The notes: generated by a model from the letters alone, not told the origin. Positions 34,529 through 46,900 are shown, counted from the stretch's first letter. The stretch: 64,000 nucleotides of DNA from Heterohyrax brucei (GCA_028571685.1 CM053166.1:59854111-59918110), one strand, 5' to 3'. Translations and numbers: made by a program.

Positions 34529-34871
34529 GCATCCTTGATTTCTTACGTAATCTATGCATTTTTGAGCAAGATGTTGTTCAATTTCTATAAGTTTGAGTTT
34601 GTATCCATGTTTTTTCTGTTATTGATTTCTACTCTCATGACTTTACAGTCTGAGAAGGTGATCTGCACTATTTCAGTGGTTTGAATTTAGTTGAGACTTG
34701 CTTTATGGCCTAATATGTGGTCTATTCTGGAGAATGTTCTATGTCCATTTGAAAAGAAGGCATACTTGTCCGTTGCTGGGTGGAGTGCTTTGTACATGTC
34801 TGTGAGGTTGGGTTGGTTGATTGTCACAATAAGATCTTCTATATCTTTATTGAGCTTTTTTTTCCAGATGA

Positions 34872-34907
34872 GTCGGATCCAACTTGATGGCACTTGGCTT
34901 GGCTGGC
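34872..34907 (+). repeat. AfroSINE-tail micro-insertion, 36 bp, no duplication
   Basis: GTCGGATCCAACTTGATGGC followed by TTGGCTTGGC sits in L1 ORF2. Comparison with the L1 at 61121-61150 suggests a precise insertion with neither gain nor loss of target bases. Confidence 0.8.
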
Positions 34908-35363
34908 TTTGTCTATTACTGAAATTGGAGTGCTAAAGTTTCCTATTATTATTGTGGAGCGATTTATTTCATTTTTCAATGTTTTCAGTATTTATTTGAT
35001 GTATTTAGAAGCTCTGACATGGGTGTGTAAATATTTAAAATTATCTCCTCCTTATGTACTGAAATTTTAAGCAATAAATAGTAACCATTCTTATCTACAA
35101 TGGAGGATTTTACTTTAAAGTCTATTTCATCTGAGATTAGTATTGTCACTCCTACTCTTCTTTGCATACTTTTAGCTTCATATACATTTGTTCCATCTTT
35201 TGATTATCAGTTTGTTCATAACTTTGAGTCTAAGATGCGTTTCTTGTAAGAAACATATAGATGGATCATGTTTTTTGATCCAACCTGTTATTCTCTCTCT
35301 TTATTAGTGCATTTAATCCATTTACATTCAGTGTAATTATTGGTAGATATGAATTTAGTGCTG

Positions 35364-35392
35364 ACTCGACGGCACTTGGCACTTGGCTGGCT
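35364..35392 (+). repeat. AfroSINE-tail micro-insertion, about 29 bp
   Basis: ACTCGACGGCACTTGGC with ACTTGGC repeated, between L1 inter-ORF sequences. TGAC on both sides may be a 4-bp duplication. Confidence 0.75.
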
Positions 35393-36559
35393 ATGACTTT
35401 GGTGACTTTATGCACTTGTTGTTGATAATTTGTTACACTTAATATTCTGTTCTGAGTTGTTTTTCTTTATGGGTTTTCTTTTCATCCTTTTGAATGTTGG
35501 TTTTGTATCTATTGAAATTTCTTGCTGTTTCTCGTTTTGATGTGTGATGTTGATAATCTATTCTAAGTTTAAAACAGTCTTTAACTTCCTTGTATGTCCT
35601 TGACTTCCTCTCCATCTTAAAGGTCTGTGAATACATTAATATGTCCCTCTTTTGGTATACTGCCTTCAAGATTTCTGTTTCTCTAATTTTAATATTTTAG
35701 CTTTGATAGAGCTTTGTTACTTCCCTAACCAAGTAGGACACTGGATGCTGTGTCCTGCATTGCATCCTCGAATGTATTTCTAATTGAAGAATTTCTTTCA
35801 GTATTTCTTGTAATTTTGGTTTGGGTTTTGCAGTCTCTAAGCTTCTGTTTACCTGGGACTATCCTAGTTTCACCATCATATTTGATAGACAATTTTGCAG
35901 GATATATACTTCTTGGTTAGAAGTTTTCTTTCCTTGAAGGCTTTGTATGTGTCATCCCATTGCCTTCTTGCCAACATGGTTTCAGTTGAGTAGTTGGAGT
36001 CAGTCTAAAAGACTTTCTTTTGTAAGTCAGTTTTGGTTTAAGCCTAACTGCCTTTATAGTGTGCCTTGGTGTCTTTCTCTTGGGCTCTACCTTTTGTGGA
36101 GTTTGATCCACATCTTGGATAGATATCATCCTATCTTTCATCATGTCAAGGAAGTTTTCTGTCAACAACTCTTCAACAGTTCTCTGTATTTTGTGCTTGT
36201 CTTGCTAGTTCTGGTACTCCAGTCATTCGTAATTATTCCCCTTGATAGAGTCCCACATAGTTCTTAATGATTCTTCATTTTTAATGATTCTTTTGTCTGA
36301 TTTTTCTTCATAAATCCTGGTGTCAGTTCCTTTATCTTCATTTTTGCTAATTCTGCATTCCATTTCCTAATCCTGTTCCTTTGACTGTCAATCAAATTGT
36401 CTAAGTCTGAGATTTTATTATTAATCTGCTGAATTTCAGATTGTTGTTCTAGTACTTCATACTGCTTGTTTAATTTTTCACTTTGTTCTGCTGCACTTTG
36501 TCTAATCTCCACCCTAAGATCTAGAAGAGCTAGTTTCAGTAAGGCTTCTTCATCAAGGA

Positions 36560-37955
36560 ATTTTTTTAATTATTTATTTTGGGAGTTTTCTGGAGACATG
36601 GTGGTCTCCTTCTTTAAATGGTTAGGAATTTATTGTTGTCTCTGAGCCATCAGAAAGCTGTTGTGATTTAATTGTTAGGTTATTGCAATCTAATTTTATA
36701 TACATATGTATATATATAAATTTGAGTTTGACCATCCAAATAGTCTAGCCCTTTGAGCTAGAGTGGTTATTGGATCCTAAATAATTCTGATATCCTGTCA
36801 CTCAATGGTTGGAGTGATAACTACACTGAGAAATGTAGTAAGATTTGTAGGCTCTGGGGACACGGTAGAATTCTCCTTCCATCCCTTCTTTTGTTTCCTG
36901 CCATGGGTGCAGGAGAAATGCTCCAGGCACAACCATAAAATACCCTACTACCAGGCCTGGTAGTTCTCTAGAATTGACAGTCAGGTATAGAGTAAAGAAT
37001 GGAGGGGGAAAAGGCTAGGTATAGGGAGTGTAGACAGTGTGGAAGAAAAGTTGGGTCACCTAAGTTGAACTTTTTCTGTGAGTCTGTAGGTGTAGCAACC
37101 CATCCTCAGAGGAACCAGTGGAACTTGTACTATGTCCCTTCCTTTGTTTCCCTCTCAGAGACCAGGAGAAGAGCTCAGTGCACAGAAATAAAATGATCTA
37201 CTTCCTCCTGCGTAGTGCCCTAGAATTTAGCCTCCAGTGCAAAGAAGAGAAAGTAGCTAGAAAAGGCCAGGGATAGAGAGAGAGATCTGCATGTAGGCAA
37301 GGAATGAGCCCTCAGGAGTCATGAGCACATATCTTGGGATGATCTTTAGGATGAGCCTTGGGCTCTGGACTTGGCTCTAGTGATTCAGTGGAGGTTTGCT
37401 TCTGCACTTTCCTTTGTCTTCCTCTCTGTGACTAGGAGAAAAGCTCAGGGGGCTCACATGTAATCCCGCTTCCAACCCAGGTAGTGCACCAGAATTTCAC
37501 TTCTGGTATAGCTCAGAGAAGGGAGGGGAGAAGAGCACCACTGCACTTTGCCACCAGCCACCACCACACTTCACAGGCGTGGCTATCCCAAGCTCAGCCA
37601 CTTTTGAAAAAGATGCTCTCCAGTCAGATGCCTCAGCTCAGTGTGGCTGCCAACTCCAGCCATGTTTCCAGGTGCAGCAGCTTCAGTCTTAGGCACCCAG
37701 TAGACAAAGATTGCCTCTGCACCTAAGCTGCCTCTCTGCTGCCACATCAGCAGAAGCAAGACTCCTTGCACTGCTGATTCACTTCTGACAAAGGTAGTTT
37801 TTCCACTTTCTGCTGCTCACGCTGATCTCCCACATTCCCACCTTGCCTTGGGGCTCCCAGAATTTTGTTTTTGCTCCATTAAGTTATTTTACATGGCCTT
37901 AGTTTTTAGAGGGACCAGAAGAGATGTGTCTAGACTGTAATTTTGACCCTGCCCC
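36560..37955 (-). repeat. L1 5' UTR with tandem monomer-like units
   Basis: Three related blocks of about 250-270 bp. Each carries a 'cctttgtttccctctc...gaccaggagaa' type core (about 36888, 37138 and 37407). Similar in plan to the promoter monomers of rodent L1s. Confidence 0.6.
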
Positions 37956-38214
37956 CCAGTATTTTTTTTAGTGTATTATTTAGTGTTTTGTGTATTTAAG
38001 ATCATATCATCTGCAAATAGAGACACATTTACTTCTTCCTTACCAATTTACATGCCCTTTATTTCTTAATCTGTCCTGATTGCTCTGGCTAGATCCTTCA
38101 GGACAATGCTGAAAAAAAAAATGGTGACAAAAGGCATCCTTGTCTAGTTGCTGTTCTCAAGGGGAATGCTTTTAGACTCCATTAAGGATGATGTTGGCTG
38201 TTCGTTTTAAATAA
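37956..38214 (-). mobile_element. Resumed ORF2 of the older L1
   Basis: Continues the ORF2 cut at 30073 ('gatcatatcatctgcaaata' near 37999) and then breaks off at the mariner scrap. Confidence 0.7.
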
Positions 38215-38404
38215 ATGCCTTGTATTATGATATGCACAGTGGGACAGAGGCAAGTTTATGAACTTAATTGTATAGTGGTCTGTGAGGTAGTTTTTAGCCA
38301 GTAAACAAACAACTGTGTTGGAACACCCTCCTTATTCACCTGATCTGTTCCCCAGTGACTTTTTTCCTTATCCAAAGATAAAGGAAATATTGAAAGGAAT
38401 AGGA
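38215..38404 (+). pseudogene. Mariner-family transposase fragment
   Basis: In one frame the plus strand reads FLASKQTTVLEHPPYSPDLF and then PSDFFPYPKIKEILKG, the hallmark of mariner transposases around the third catalytic Asp (HPPYSPDL). A TAG sits just upstream of FLAS, and only about 60 codons remain. No terminal inverted repeats are visible. It lies between two L1 pieces, like filler DNA. Not functional. Confidence 0.82.
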
Positions 38405-38508
38405 GTTCCACTTCCTATGCTTTTTCTGCTATTGATTTCAACTTTCATGGCATTATTGTCTGAGAAGATGCTTTGTATTAATTCAGTGGTATGGATTTTG
38501 CTGCCAAA

Positions 38509-38534
38509 GCCAAGTGCCGTTGAGTCGGATCCGA
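38509..38534 (-). repeat. AfroSINE-tail patch replacing L1 bases
   Basis: GCCAAGTGCCGTTGAGTCGG then ATCCGA, the reversed tail, in the ORF2 endonuclease region. Compared with 57340-57365, about 10 L1 bases are lost here, so this is a replacement and has no duplication. Confidence 0.75.
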
Positions 38535-38777
38535 TATGTCCTAACACATGGTCTATTCTGAAAAATGTTCCATGTGCACTGGAGAAGAAGTTGTAGTTAT
38601 CTACTGATGGACAGAAAGTTCTGTATATGTCGATGAGGCCTAGTTGGTTAATTGTGGCAATAAGGTCTTCTGTGTCTTTATTGAGCATTTTTCTAGATAA
38701 TCTGTCCAATATTGAGAGTGTAGTGTTTAAGTCTCCTACTATTATTGTGGAAAGATCCGTCTCCTTTTTGAGTGTAG

Positions 38778-39221
38778 TCAGTGTTTCCTTGACATATTTC
38801 GGTGCTCTAATATTAGGGCCGCCATGAGTCGGATCTGACTCGACAGCACTTGGGTTGGGTTGGCAATATTAGGTACATAAATACTTAATATTGCTAAGTC
38901 TTGCTTGTGTATTGAAACTTTCAGCAATAAATAGTGCCCATCCTTGTCCACGATGGTGGATTTTACATTAAATTCAATTATATCTGAGATTAGAATTGCC
39001 ACACCTGCTCTTCTTTGTTCATTGTTAGCTTTATATATATTCTTCCATCCTTTAATTTTCAGTTTGTTCCTGTCTTTAAGTCTGAGGTGAGTTTCTTGTA
39101 GGCAACTTATAGATGGGTCATGCCGTTTGATCCAAGATGTCACTCGATGTCTCTTTACTGGAGCATTCAGTCTATTCACATTTAATGTAATTACTGATAG
39201 GTATGTATTCAGTGCTGCCAT
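38778..39221 (-). pseudogene. L1 ORF2 N-terminal fragment (endonuclease)
   Basis: 147 codons beginning MAALNTYLSVITLNVNRLNA, with the LQETHL active-site motif. The frame ends downstream of the SINE-tail insertion at 38817-38864, which disrupts ORF2. Endonuclease of an L1 retrotransposon, inactive. Confidence 0.85.
38817..38864 (+). repeat. AfroSINE-tail micro-insertion, 48 bp, 8-bp target duplication
   Basis: The insert runs from GGCCGCCATGAGTCGG to GGGTTGGGTTGGC. AATATTAG is on both sides (38809-38816, 38865-38872). The L1 at 57601-57660 shows the uninterrupted site. Confidence 0.93.
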
Positions 39222-39995
39222 TGTGATATTTTTATTTTTGTGTTGGTGTTTTCTCTGGTGTTCTTATTAATCTGTTCTGCAACCTTCTTTGTGAGTTGAT
39301 TTTTCACTTTTTTCAGGGTTGGTTTTGTGGTTGTTGAGACCCCTGTATTACATTTCTTGATATGGTATGTTGCTTCTTTATTGTGCTTTATGGCTGCCCC
39401 TATGATCCCACTTACTAAACTATATATGAACTCAATTTGAATTTCTACCAGACTTGTCAACTTCCTCTCCATCTGGAAGGACTATAATGACTTTAGTACA
39501 TCCCTCTTTTTAATATGATGATATCATAGTTTACGTGATATGATCACCAGATCATTTCTTTCTGTATTACAGATCTGATTGTGTTTGGAGCCTTCTCTAG
39601 CTAAGCAGGATTCTGGCTGTGTCTTTCTAAAATGTAAAGTTAGTGGTTTTTTCCTTCCAAGCCAAGAAATTCTTTCAGTGTTTCTTTTAGCTTTGGTTTG
39701 GTTTTTTACAAAGTCTCTGAGTTTCTGTTTATCTGTGAATGTCTTCATTTCATTTTCATATTTGAAATATAGTTTTGCAGGTTATATAATTCTTGATCGG
39801 AAGTTCTTCTCCTTCAAGGCTTTGAGTATGTCATGCCACTGCCTCCATGCCAGCATCATTTCTGCTGAGAAATCTGATGAAAGCCTACAAGGTTTCCCTC
39901 TGAATGTCAGCTTTGCTTTGAGTCCTGCTGCCTTTAACAGTTTCTCCTTATGTTTCATTTTGTTGAGCTTGATTATAATATGTCTTGGAGTCTTT

Positions 39996-40607
39996 CTACT
40001 GAGATCTATATTGAGTGGTGTTAGATATGTATCTTGAATATCTATTCTCTTCTTTCATAATTTCTGGGAAGTTTTCTGTCAGCAGCTTAGCCACAATACT
40101 CTCCGTGTTCTCGGGTGTCTTGCCCAGTTCAGGAACTCCAATTAATTGTAGATTGTCCTTCTTAATAGAGTCCCACATGCTTCTTAATGCTTCTTCATTT
40201 TTCTTGTTTCTTTCTTCTGATTTCTCCTCGTAGATGCTGGAGTCGGTGGCTCTGTCTTCCAAATCAGAAATTCTCTTTTCCATTTGTTCCATTCTGTTTT
40301 CTTGGCTTTGAATTGAAGTTTCCATGTCTTTGATTTTGTTCTTGATCTGTTGGATTTCAGAGTACTGATGTTCCATTGGATCAAACAGCTTGCTTAATTT
40401 TTCATTTTGCTCTGCTGCATTTTGTATAAGGTCTGGGAGAGCTCTGTATGTAATCCTTTCATATTCACCTTCTGATAGTTTCAGAAAAGCTTCTTTGTCT
40501 GGGCAGTTCTCAGGTGATTTATTTTGGGGGCCATCTAATGTCATGGGTGATTTCTGGGTTACCATCTTCTCCAACATTTGCTGCTTTTTGGGCTTCATGT
40601 GTGTCAA
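39996..40607 (-). pseudogene. L1 ORF1 fragment
   Basis: About 200 codons. It has a long coiled coil (for example QIKNKIKDMETSIQSQENRM) and the start of the RNA-binding domain, typical of L1 ORF1 proteins. The frame is lost at its C-terminal side. Confidence 0.82.
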
Positions 40608-43016
40608 CAGAGGCCGGAAGAGATACTATGAAGATAGACCACAGTTGTTTCTCTGCCAGTTTCTCTGGGCTGTCTTAAAATGAGAAGTAAAAAGTATTTG
40701 ACAGCTTCCAAAGTCAGTCAGGTTGTCGGGTGTATATTTCTGTCTTCCCAGCTGGCAAAGTAAGCACCTCTATATTGAATCCCAGATATTATAAACTAGC
40801 TCAAAATGCAGAAAGGCTACTGGCAAGCTGGCCTCTGCTATTGGGCCCCAGCTGGAGGTAATACTGTGTAGAATTCTGCTTTTCTGCTGGAAAAGCAGTC
40901 TCTTCTGGGTAGCCACTGCCTCCCAGCCCAGGAATTAGATCCAGCTGAGGCTTCCGTATGGATGACTCTGCCTCCTAGCAAAACAATATGGCATCCCTCA
41001 CAAGCTTCCAGCCAGCCGGGACCAAACTCCAAGCAGGAAGAGAAGCCAAGAGTGCCAACATGGCCCGAGTCTGCAGCCTCTGCCACTGCTCCCCAGCCCC
41101 AGGTGACACTGTGCAAAACAACATCTCCCTGCTGGAAAAACACTCTTCCCCCTGAAGGTGCCACCTCCCAGCCTAGGAACCAAGTCTGGCCAGAGTCTCT
41201 GTCTGGGCTTCTCCATTGCCCAGTGGGTCAAGATGGTGTCCCGCACAAGCGTGTGTGTACGGCTACCACATGGTGGAGGCAGAAGGATAGACCAGGGGGG
41301 GCGAGGTGTATAGACTTCAAAGCCAGGCTCTCATAACCTGGTAAGTACCCTTGCTGGCCCCACCAGCAGTGCATACGAGACCAGGAGCTAGTCAAGTCCC
41401 AGCTCTGCCTGCCGGCAAAGACAGGAAAAGAAAAGCAAAATGGTGAGTTACCTTCGCTCCGTGCAAGCCTCTGCTTGCCAAGAGTGGGGTCAGTGAAAGA
41501 GAGGAGGTTTTGCATTCAGTGGTGTGAAGTCCAAATTAACAGCCCTATGCTGCATCCCAGGGCTCACTAGGTGACCAGAAAGCTCTGTTTAATTATCACT
41601 TCAGGTCTTAGTTTCCAGAGGGATTTAGGGAGACATGAGTTTAGTCTGCCATCTTGACTCCACCTTGGTTTATTGATTTTATTGATCTTTTCAAAATACC
41701 AGCTATTTGTCTTAACTCTTTCTGTCTTTTTTCAATTCTTTAATTCATTTAGTTCTGCTTTATTTATATTATTTGGTTTCTTCTGGTGCCACAGGGCTTC
41801 TTTTGCTGCTTATTCAAGTTGCAAGATTAATGTTTTCACTTTGGTCCTTTCTTCTTTTTGGATGCGAGCATTTATTGAGATAAATTGACCTCTGAATTCT
41901 GATTTTGGTGTATCCCAAAGGTTCTGGTAGGATGTGTTTTCATTTTCATTTGATTCTGTGAATACATTTATTTTGTGCTTGAGTTCTTACACAACCCAGT
42001 AGTTTTTCTGCAAGACATTGTTCAGTTTCCATGTGTTGATTATTTCTTCCCTTTCCTTTCCTGTTACTGAGTTATACTTTTATGGCTTTATGATCTGAAG
42101 AGATACTTTGTAATATTTTAATGTTTTGAATTTTATTAATGCTTGCTTTAAGGCCTAATATATGATCTATTGTGAAGACTGCTCCAGGTGTGTTGGAAAA
42201 GAAAATATACTGGGCTGATTTGGGGTAGAATGTTCTTTATATGTCTATGAGGTCGAGTTGATTGTGGCATTTGTTGTTGGTGGTCTTGTTTTTGCTGAGA
42301 TTTCGTGTTTTTCATTTTGACATGTATGATTGTTAATTAACTTTGTGGTTACCCTAATATTCATCCCCTAGTTTTCTAAATTTAAACTGGTCATTTATTT
42401 CTTTCTATTCCCTTAATTTCCATTCCATATAAAAGATCTATAACTACACCTTGATAAGTATCTCTGTTTTTTTAAAATGTTTTTAACATTTACCTGATGA
42501 TATCTGTGTTTCCCTATTTTCCCTAGTGTTTTACCTTCCATTTATTTTTGTGATTTCTCTGTCTGGGTTGATATACAGCTGTTCTTTTCATGTTTCAGTT
42601 TTGAGTTCTTATCTGATGTTACTGCTTTTCTAACTGAAGAATTTCCCTTAGTATTTTTTGCAACTTTGGCTGGCTTTTTGCAAATCCCCTAATATCCATT
42701 TATGTGGAAATATCCTAATTTTGCCATCATATTTGAGAGACAGTTGTCCTGTATATATAATTCCTGGCTGGCTCTCATTTTCCTTCAAGGCTTTGTATAT
42801 TTCATCCCACTGCCTTTCTGTCTGCATGGTTTTTGCTGAGTAGTCTCAACTTTGTCTTATTAATTCCGCTTTATAGATTATTTTTTGTTTAATCATAGTC
42901 ACTATTAAAATTGCCTCCTTATCTTTAGTTTTGGCCTTTTTAGTTATAATATATGTTGGTGCCTTTCTTTTGAGATCTACTTTGTATGGAGTTTGATGAC
43001 CATCTTGGATTGATAC

Positions 43017-45066
43017 TGTCTTAGTCATCTAGCGCTGCTGTAACAGAAATATCATGGTAGATGGCTTGAACAAAGAGAAATTTTATTCTGTCATAGTCCA
43101 GGAGGCTACAAGTCCAAATTCAGGGCACCAGCTCCAGGAGAAGGCTTTCCCCACTAAATGTGGAGGAAAGTCCTTTTTGTCAGTCTTCCCCTGAACTGGG
43201 AACTTCTGAGCTACAGTGTTCAGGTTCTTTCCAAAGGATGTACTCTGCTCTTGGTACTGCTTCTTGGTGGTATGAGGTTCCCCACTCTCTGCTTGCTTCT
43301 CTTTCCTTATATCCCAAGAGATTGTCTCAAGGTGGAATACAAATCTTATACATAGAATCCTGCCCCATCAACAGAGCTGTAGCCTATCTTCCCTCATTAA
43401 AATTATAGAGGCAGTATTTACAGCATATAAGAATATAACAGGGTACTGAGTATCATGACCTAGCCCAATTACTACACACTTTTTGGTGGTACAAAATTCA
43501 ATTCATGACTTTCTATGCTTTGTCCCCCCCCCCAAAATCACCTCTTTGCAATATGTAAAACATATTGACTTCATCAGAGCAAAAGTTTTAAGTGCAAGTC
43601 CAAAATCCAGAAATTCTTCTTCAGTTGCGAAATCTAGAACGTAAGTTATCTGCTTCCAAAATACAATGGCAGAACAGGTACAAGCTAGACATTTCCATTA
43701 CAAATGGGAAAAATTGCAGGGAAAGAAGGCATAACAGGTAACAAGCAGTCAGCAAACAGGTTATATTAGCCCTCAAGGCTTTGAAAATAATCTCCCATTT
43801 TCTGAGACATTTTACACAATGTCTCAGACTCTAGGCATTGGCCACACTCTCCAGATTGTGAGTGGAGGTTCCTTGGCCCAGGGCTACAACTCTGCCTTCC
43901 AGGCCCACTGGGATAGCAACTCTGGTCCCCTTGCCTTTAGGCACACCATTCTCCCAGTCCAACCAACTGGAGATCTTACCATTTCTGCCCTAGCAGATAC
44001 CTTCTTCTGGCCCTTGAGCATGGAAGCTCCACCTCCTAATTTTTGTGTATAAGATTGAGCCCTATCCTATGAATAAAAGGTAGCCCCACATTTCAGAACA
44101 GAGTAGGTGGAGATCTGACTCTGAAACCTAGAAGGCCATGGACTGACTCTGAAGTTTCTGAAGCCATGGCTCCACCCTTAGAAACTCCTTGAAGTCATGG
44201 TCATACCTTTTGAGACTGAGGCAGCTCAGCTTCTCATGCTTCTTGTCCCTTCAGCTTTTGCTTCCTGTGGCCTTTTGGCTTGTGTCTCAGTCCTGCATCT
44301 GCTCTACAGAGGAAAGTTTTCCAAAGCTCTGTAGTTCCAACGATGAGTGCCTGGAGGTACCTCACTCCACCAGGAAGCATCCTATGCACAGGCACTTACC
44401 TGTTTCACTCTATGAGTTAGCTCCTGGTTCTGCATTGCCAGTTCACTGTTGTTTCTCATCATCTGTGCCTTCCTTGGTGTTAAAAACTTTCTTCAATTTC
44501 TTCTGAATCTTTTATCCATTCACAGTTTCAAAACAGTTTCCATATTTTAGTTATCTTTTAGAGCAGCACCCCACTCTCCATACCAATTTCTGTCTTAATC
44601 ACCTAGTGTTGCTATAACAGAAATACTACAAGTGAATCACTTAAACAAAGAAATTTTATTCTGTCACAGTCCAGTAGGCTATGAGTCCAAATTCAGGGCA
44701 CCAGCTCCAGGAGAAGGCTTTCTCCCTTGGCTCTATAGGAAAGTCCCTGTCATCAGTTTTTCCCTGGGTGCTTCAGAGGTACAGGGACCCCAGAAGCACT
44801 CTGCTCCCTGCACTGCTTCTTGGAGACATGAGGTCCCACACTCTCTGCTTGCTTCTCTTTTCTTTTTGTCCCAAGAAATTGCCTCAAAGCATAACACAAC
44901 CTTGCACATTTAATTCTGCTCTGCCAACACAGCTGCCACCTGTCCTCCTTCATTCACATCATAGATTCAGGATTTACAGTATATAGGAACATCACACAAT
45001 ACTGAAAATCAAGGCCTAGCCAAATTCCTACACATATTTTTGGGGGACATAATTCCATCTGTGACA
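43017..45066 (-). mobile_element. Complete MaLR-type element, two LTRs
   Basis: LTRs at 43017-43510 and 44591-45066 flank about 1.08 kb of internal sequence without coding genes. A 5-bp target duplication (GATAC / GATAT) encloses it. Next to the right-hand LTR, the minus strand reads 'gtatggagagtggggtgctg', the usual internal start of MaLR elements. Non-autonomous; it would have needed ERVL proteins. Confidence 0.82.
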
Positions 45067-45190
45067 GATATCTTTTAATCTTTAATATCAGGGACATTTT
45101 CTGTCAACAAATCTTCAACAGTCCTCTCTATTTTCTGTTATTGTCCCTGTCTTCTGATACTCTAATTATCTCAAGATTATTTCTCTTGAT

Positions 45191-45224
45191 TCCACCCATT
45201 GCTATCAAGTCAGGTCTGACTCAT
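45191..45224 (-). repeat. AfroSINE-tail micro-insertion, older type, about 34 bp
   Basis: TCCACCCATTGCTATCAAG, then TCAGGTCTGACTCAT, in L1 ORF1. A 2-bp AT repeat is the only duplication visible. The tail is of the CCCATTGC type, not the GGCACTTGG type. Confidence 0.7.
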
Positions 45225-45269
45225 AGAGTCCCGAGTAGTTCTTAGCTTTTCTTGATATTTTTTTGCCAT

Positions 45270-45535
45270 TTATTTATTTTTTTCTCTCTTTTTTTATTAT
45301 GATTGAGTGAAAATGTACATTCCCATATAAATTTACGTGCCCACCTATATGCAGCTTCCACTGCTCTTCCTGCCCAGTGACAGCACACTATTCCTCTCTA
45401 CTCTCTATATATCTCATCCTCCCAACAGTCTGCTTTCCCCTCCTCTCCACCCACTCTCCTTCCTCCAGCCAGAGGTCAGCAGAATGATATCCTATAGATG
45501 CATAGAACCATAAAGTGTATCCAATATGGTTAAAA
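45270..45535 (-). mobile_element. Short L1 3' UTR insertion inside another L1
   Basis: 'gattgagtgaaaatgtacat' through 'agatgcatagaaccataaag' matches the L1 3' end at 51530-51770. It interrupts ORF1 of the host L1; about 260 bp, strongly 5'-truncated. Confidence 0.75.
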
Positions 45536-46900
45536 ACTCTTATAAAAATTCTTTTATCTGATTTTCTCTCAAAGGTATAGGTGTCATATTCTTTATCTTC
45601 AGTCTCACTAATTGGGCTACCCATTGCCTCAGTTCTGCTCTTTTGACTTTGTATTGAGTTATCTAATTCTATAATTTTGTTATTAATCTTCTCTATTTAT
45701 ACTTCCTGTCTCTGTATGCTTTCTTGTGGTCTCTTCAGTTTGTCATTATTCTTTGCTGCATTTTGCCTCATCTCCTTCCTAATCTCTTGAAGAATTCTAA
45801 ATATTAATCTTTTATATTCTACCTCTGGTAAATCAGGAAGTTCTCTTCGTCTAGAAAATGTCTTGATTCTTTGTCTGGGAGCTTTCTGAAGTCATTGTGG
45901 TCTGCCTCTTTAAGTGATTTGATACTGACTTTTGACTCTGAGCCTTCAGTAAATTGTTGCATTTATTTATTTTATGTTTGTCTACTGTGTTGTAGCTTCT
46001 TGTTTTGAAATGTCCAAATAGGCTGGTCATGTATGCTAGTTTGATTGTTGGTGCCTTTAAAATGCCAACATCTTATACTCAGGTGATTAGAGGTGTTACT
46101 AGGCATGTGAGCCCAGGAGTCCATTTAATTTCCTCATACAGATTCAGCGCAGGTGTCCACGTAGTCTAGCAAATGTGTGGTGAAGGCTTTCTCCTACACT
46201 CCTAGATTGGCAGGGGTGATTAATGTAGGCCCAGGTATCTGGTTACATGCGCTGCGAAAGGCAGGGATAAAAGTTGTCCCAGAGTGTCTGTGAGAAAGGT
46301 GTGTTCCCTTGTAACTGTTCTAAAGAAACTGGCTTAGCTCAGTTGGTAGTTTTTTCTTCCACCTTTGCCTCTGTTTGTTAAATTGTTCCTTCTCTATCTC
46401 TAGGCTCTGGGTATGCATAAGGAGTCCTAATTCCAGTTCAGAGAATGGTGTCATAGTTTGGAGCTGTGCCCAGTGCAGAGAAGGAAAGGAGAAGAACCAG
46501 GAATAGGAAGAGAGGTTTATGCTGAAGGCAAGTTTTAGATCTGTGCACATTAGATCAGATGCAAGCCACTTAGCTTTTGATAATGATGTGCTATTTTTCA
46601 CTGGTTCTGGAGGTTCAAATGGACTCTCTGGTCAGTCTCTCCTGCTGAGGAGGATGCCCTCCACATGCCACTGCTCAATTTAGCATGCTAGCTGCAGTAA
46701 ATAACTGGCAGGTCAGGTCTGGACAGTCCTAGGTATATCTGGACCTACTCTCTTTTCCCCTTTGTTCAGTCTGGTTTTTTAGTGGTGCCTTTGATGTTTA
46801 GTGCTCCTAGAATGTCATATATAATCCATTCATTTGTTCTTTTGGGTCTTTGTTGTTAAACGGGTCACAGGAAGTATTTGATTACAATCTTGGCCCTGTC

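Larger units (their letters stand above)
30086..37955 (-). mobile_element. Apparently full-length L1, nested in another L1
   Basis: Minus-strand L1 with 3' UTR (30086-31070), ORF2 (31070-35340, split by an LTR), ORF1 (about 35400-36550) and a repetitive 5' UTR (about 36560-37955). CCAGTATTTTTT stands on both sides (30074-30085, 37956-37967), a 12-bp target duplication in the ORF2 of the older L1. The T-run at the left is the reversed poly(A). Both ORFs have stops, so it is dead. Confidence 0.85.
38405..41665 (-). mobile_element. L1 5' part: ORF2 endonuclease, ORF1, 5' UTR
   Basis: Minus-strand L1 starting within the ORF2 endonuclease and running through ORF1 (about 39600-40600) to the 5' end near 41665 ('gccatcttgactccacc'). 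It contains two SINE-tail insertions. Confidence 0.85.
41667..46900 (-). mobile_element. L1 fragment: ORF2 start, ORF1 and 5' UTR
   Basis: Minus-strand L1. ORF2 (about 41667-42500) and ORF1 (about 42600-43016 and 45067-45900) are split by a MaLR element. The 5' UTR ends near 46900 ('atcttggccctgtcc'). All frames broken. Confidence 0.8.

Noticed and set aside
40838..41515. Several overlapping frames of 80-124 codons on both strands
   Set aside because: They fall in the G/C-rich 5' UTR of an L1, where stops are rare by composition.
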